Below, one piece after another: positions 62,753 through 64,000 of a DNA stretch of 64,000 nucleotides. The notes below the pieces were generated by a model that did not search any database, had not been told where the DNA came from, and was given only the letters and a program-made list of their open reading frames with translations. The stretch spans positions 107,608-171,607 of the forward strand of contig NZ_JAFEVL010000036.1 of assembly GCF_016901135.1 (NCBI RefSeq), given 5' to 3'. Position 1 is the stretch's first letter; each line of letters opens with the position of its first letter. The position numbers and the translations under genes were made by a program. Source of the DNA: Martinezella lusitana. Lineage in GTDB: Bacteria; Pseudomonadota; Alphaproteobacteria; Rhizobiales; Rhizobiaceae.

Positions 62753-63199
62753 TTACCAGACGAGCGGGATGGAGAACTTGCCCAGCCGCGCCACTTCCGC
62801 CGCGATGTCCGCGACAGTGGTCTTCGCCAGTTCGTCCTCCATGGCTGTGCGTGCCTTGGCCAGCGGAGGCTGTATCGCCTCGAGAATGTTGCCGCCGACC
62901 GCGCAATTCTCACACGGCGGCGTGCGGTGCATGGAAAACAACTCCGTGTCCTCGACGGCGCGATAGACATCGAGCAGCCGTATCTTGGCCGCCGGCTTGG
63001 CCAGCAGGGCGCCACCTCCAGCGCCGAGCTGCGAGCGCGTCAGGCCTGCGTCGTTCAGACGGGACAAGAGTCCGCGGATGACGACCGCCCCGGTATTGGC
63101 TGAATAAGCGAGATCTTCGGACCGCAGAGGCTTGCCATCGCTCACGGCAAGACCGGTCAGGATATGCACGGCAACGACGAAGCGGGTGCTGGTTGGCAT
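62753..63199 (-). CDS. Rrf2 family transcriptional regulator
   Basis: A 148-residue Rrf2-type winged-helix regulator: PTSTRFVVAVHILTGLAVSD, GLTRSQLGAGGGALLAKPAA and the Cys pair in MHRTPPCENCAVGGN. The Cys residues suggest redox or electrophile sensing of the YwnA type, not a full Fe-S cluster set. Start ATG 63199. It probably controls the neighbouring reductase genes. Confidence 0.88.
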   Translation of the reverse strand: MPTSTRFVVAVHILTGLAVSDGKPLRSEDLAYSANTGAVVIRGLLSRLNDAGLTRSQLGAGGGALLAKPAAKIRLLDVYRAVEDTELFSMHRTPPCENCAVGGNILEAIQPPLAKARTAMEDELAKTTVADIAAEVARLGKFSIPLVW

Positions 63200-63884
63200 G
63201 GTGGAGTCCGTTTGTGTGTCGCCACTACTATTACACACTATCGGCGGCGTCAACCGTTGATTTGACCTGGCTGTCGTTCGTGCGCTGCTAAGGCGCTCGA
63301 TCATCCAGCGGGTCCGGGCGGCGCATCGATCCGGTAGACGACCGAGACAGGAAGCTTGAGCGTCCGGGTGGAATATCCTGGATCGAAAGCTCGACCAGCC
63401 GACCCTCGGCAGTCTCATTTGCAATGGCATGGAGCGGCATGCCGCCCGCCGAGCATCAGGATGTCAACCGGCTTCGTCGCGATGTCGTCCTGGGCGGTGG
63501 ACTCCAATTTGGCACGTTCAGCCGCCGGGTGGGGTCCTCCAGCACGGACCAGTTGACGGCGGTCATAACTACGCAGGGGTGATATTGGTCGATGATATAC
63601 TTGCCCATAATGGTCACCGCGCATGCGTGATGACGAGATACTTGGGCGACGCGGTAGGTCGCGTCTTCACGCCAGGCGGATGCGAGAACCCAATTGGCTG
63701 CCGAAGATGCCTTCTCAGCGCGCTCGGAGCCATTCATCGGTTCAACCGATGGATAGTATCGCACTATACCGGCTGTTTCATGACGCGCGCGCGTGGCACC
63801 TTATCCACCCATGTTGGCCGATCAAGAATTTAATTTCTCGTACCGTTAAAGCCCCCGCGATCGGAGAGCCGGAGGATCTGTTCC
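63200..63884. other. Gap upstream of the azoreductase gene
   Basis: Contains the Rrf2 promoter, where GTGTG and CACAC arms flank the likely -10. Between 63300 and 63760 minus-strand frames give coding-like pieces (GKYIIDQYHPCVVMTAVNWS, then ESTAQDDIATKPVDILMLGG in another frame), suggesting a frameshifted relic that I could not name. Confidence 0.45.
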
Positions 63885-64000
63885 ATGACGACCATTCTGC
63901 ATATCGATTCAAGCATTCTCGGCGGCTATTCGGTCAGCCGGACGTTGACCGCCGACATCGTCGCCAAGCAGCTGGCGCTTCATCCGGGCGCTCGGATCAT
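63885..64000 (+). CDS. azoR: FMN-dependent NADH-azoreductase, N-terminal part
   Basis: The gene starts at ATG 63885 with GGAGGA upstream and runs off the window. The first residues read TILHIDSSILGGYSVSRTLT and ADIVAKQLALHPGA, typical of AzoR/AcpD azoreductases. The enzyme reduces azo compounds and quinones using NADH. It lies beside the Rrf2 regulator and the reductases, suggesting a detoxification group. Confidence 0.85.
   Translation, partial: MTTILHIDSSILGGYSVSRTLTADIVAKQLALHPGARI

Noticed and set aside
1..64000. CRISPR arrays, tRNA or rRNA genes
   Set aside because: No regularly spaced repeats and no tRNA cloverleaf or rRNA segments were noticed.

Overview
The window looks like a 64 kb piece of a large repABC-type plasmid from an alphaproteobacterium of the Rhizobium/Agrobacterium/Sinorhizobium group. 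The diagnostic evidence is a repA-repB-repC cassette (16.2-19.8 kb, minus strand) lying back to back with a LuxI-type traI gene and a complete trbBCDEJKLFGHI mating-pair-formation operon (20.2-30.5 kb, plus strand). Two TraR-box-like dyads sit in the divergent repA/traI promoter region. This is the arrangement of quorum-regulated conjugative plasmids such as Ti plasmids. An RHE_PE00001-family gene and many insertion-sequence scars fit the same group.

Region 1 (1-16 kb) is accessory and scarred. It opens with the last two genes of a defence cluster (the C-terminal end of a DUF4420 PD-(D/E)XK protein, then an AIPR protein) and a decayed nuclease/NTPase gene. Next come an RHE_PE00001-family gene and a Tn5053/Tn402-like transposition module: tniR on the plus strand converging on tniA-tniB-tniQ. 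After the module are a vapBC toxin-antitoxin pair with a tyrosine recombinase, an lrp-like gene broken by one amber codon and divergent from a lysE exporter, and pieces of a second resolvase and a second recombinase. Then come a small 2H-phosphoesterase resembling the Acb1 anti-CBASS family, a Nudix hydrolase and an HU/IHF protein.

Region 2 (16-30.5 kb) is the backbone. repABC carries a candidate antisense ctRNA between repB and repC, a 20-bp palindrome downstream of repC that resembles a parS site, and an AT-rich dyad inside repC that may hold the origin. The traI-trb operon encodes the signal synthase and the type IV secretion channel. No traR, traM, oriT or relaxase gene is visible, so those parts must lie elsewhere.

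Region 3 (30.8-64 kb) is catabolic cargo. (a) A LacI-type regulator, gluconokinase and gluconate permease form a gnt cluster, with two operator copies around the divergent promoters. (b) A GlcNAc-transferase-like gene and a broken 2OG-Fe(II) oxygenase are truncated by an IS6-family remnant. (c) A three-subunit membrane gluconate-2-dehydrogenase-type complex lies divergent from a MarR regulator. (d) A transglutaminase-like protein, an AI-2E-type transporter and a HisKA_2 kinase/receiver pair follow. (e) A large sugar locus holds an RbsD/FucU mutarotase, a CUT1 ABC importer, a TIM-barrel isomerase, a CUT2 (ribose-type) ABC importer, an RpiR regulator and a ribokinase; a shared 30-bp dyad precedes two of its transcription units. 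(f) Two alpha/beta hydrolases, an old-yellow-enzyme reductase, an F420-reductase-like NADP oxidoreductase, an Rrf2 regulator and the start of an azoreductase form a redox/detoxification group at the right edge.

All calls come from reading the sequence and remembered family features; no database search was run. Gene starts were placed by ribosome-binding sites, family length and stop/start overlaps, and alternatives are noted.
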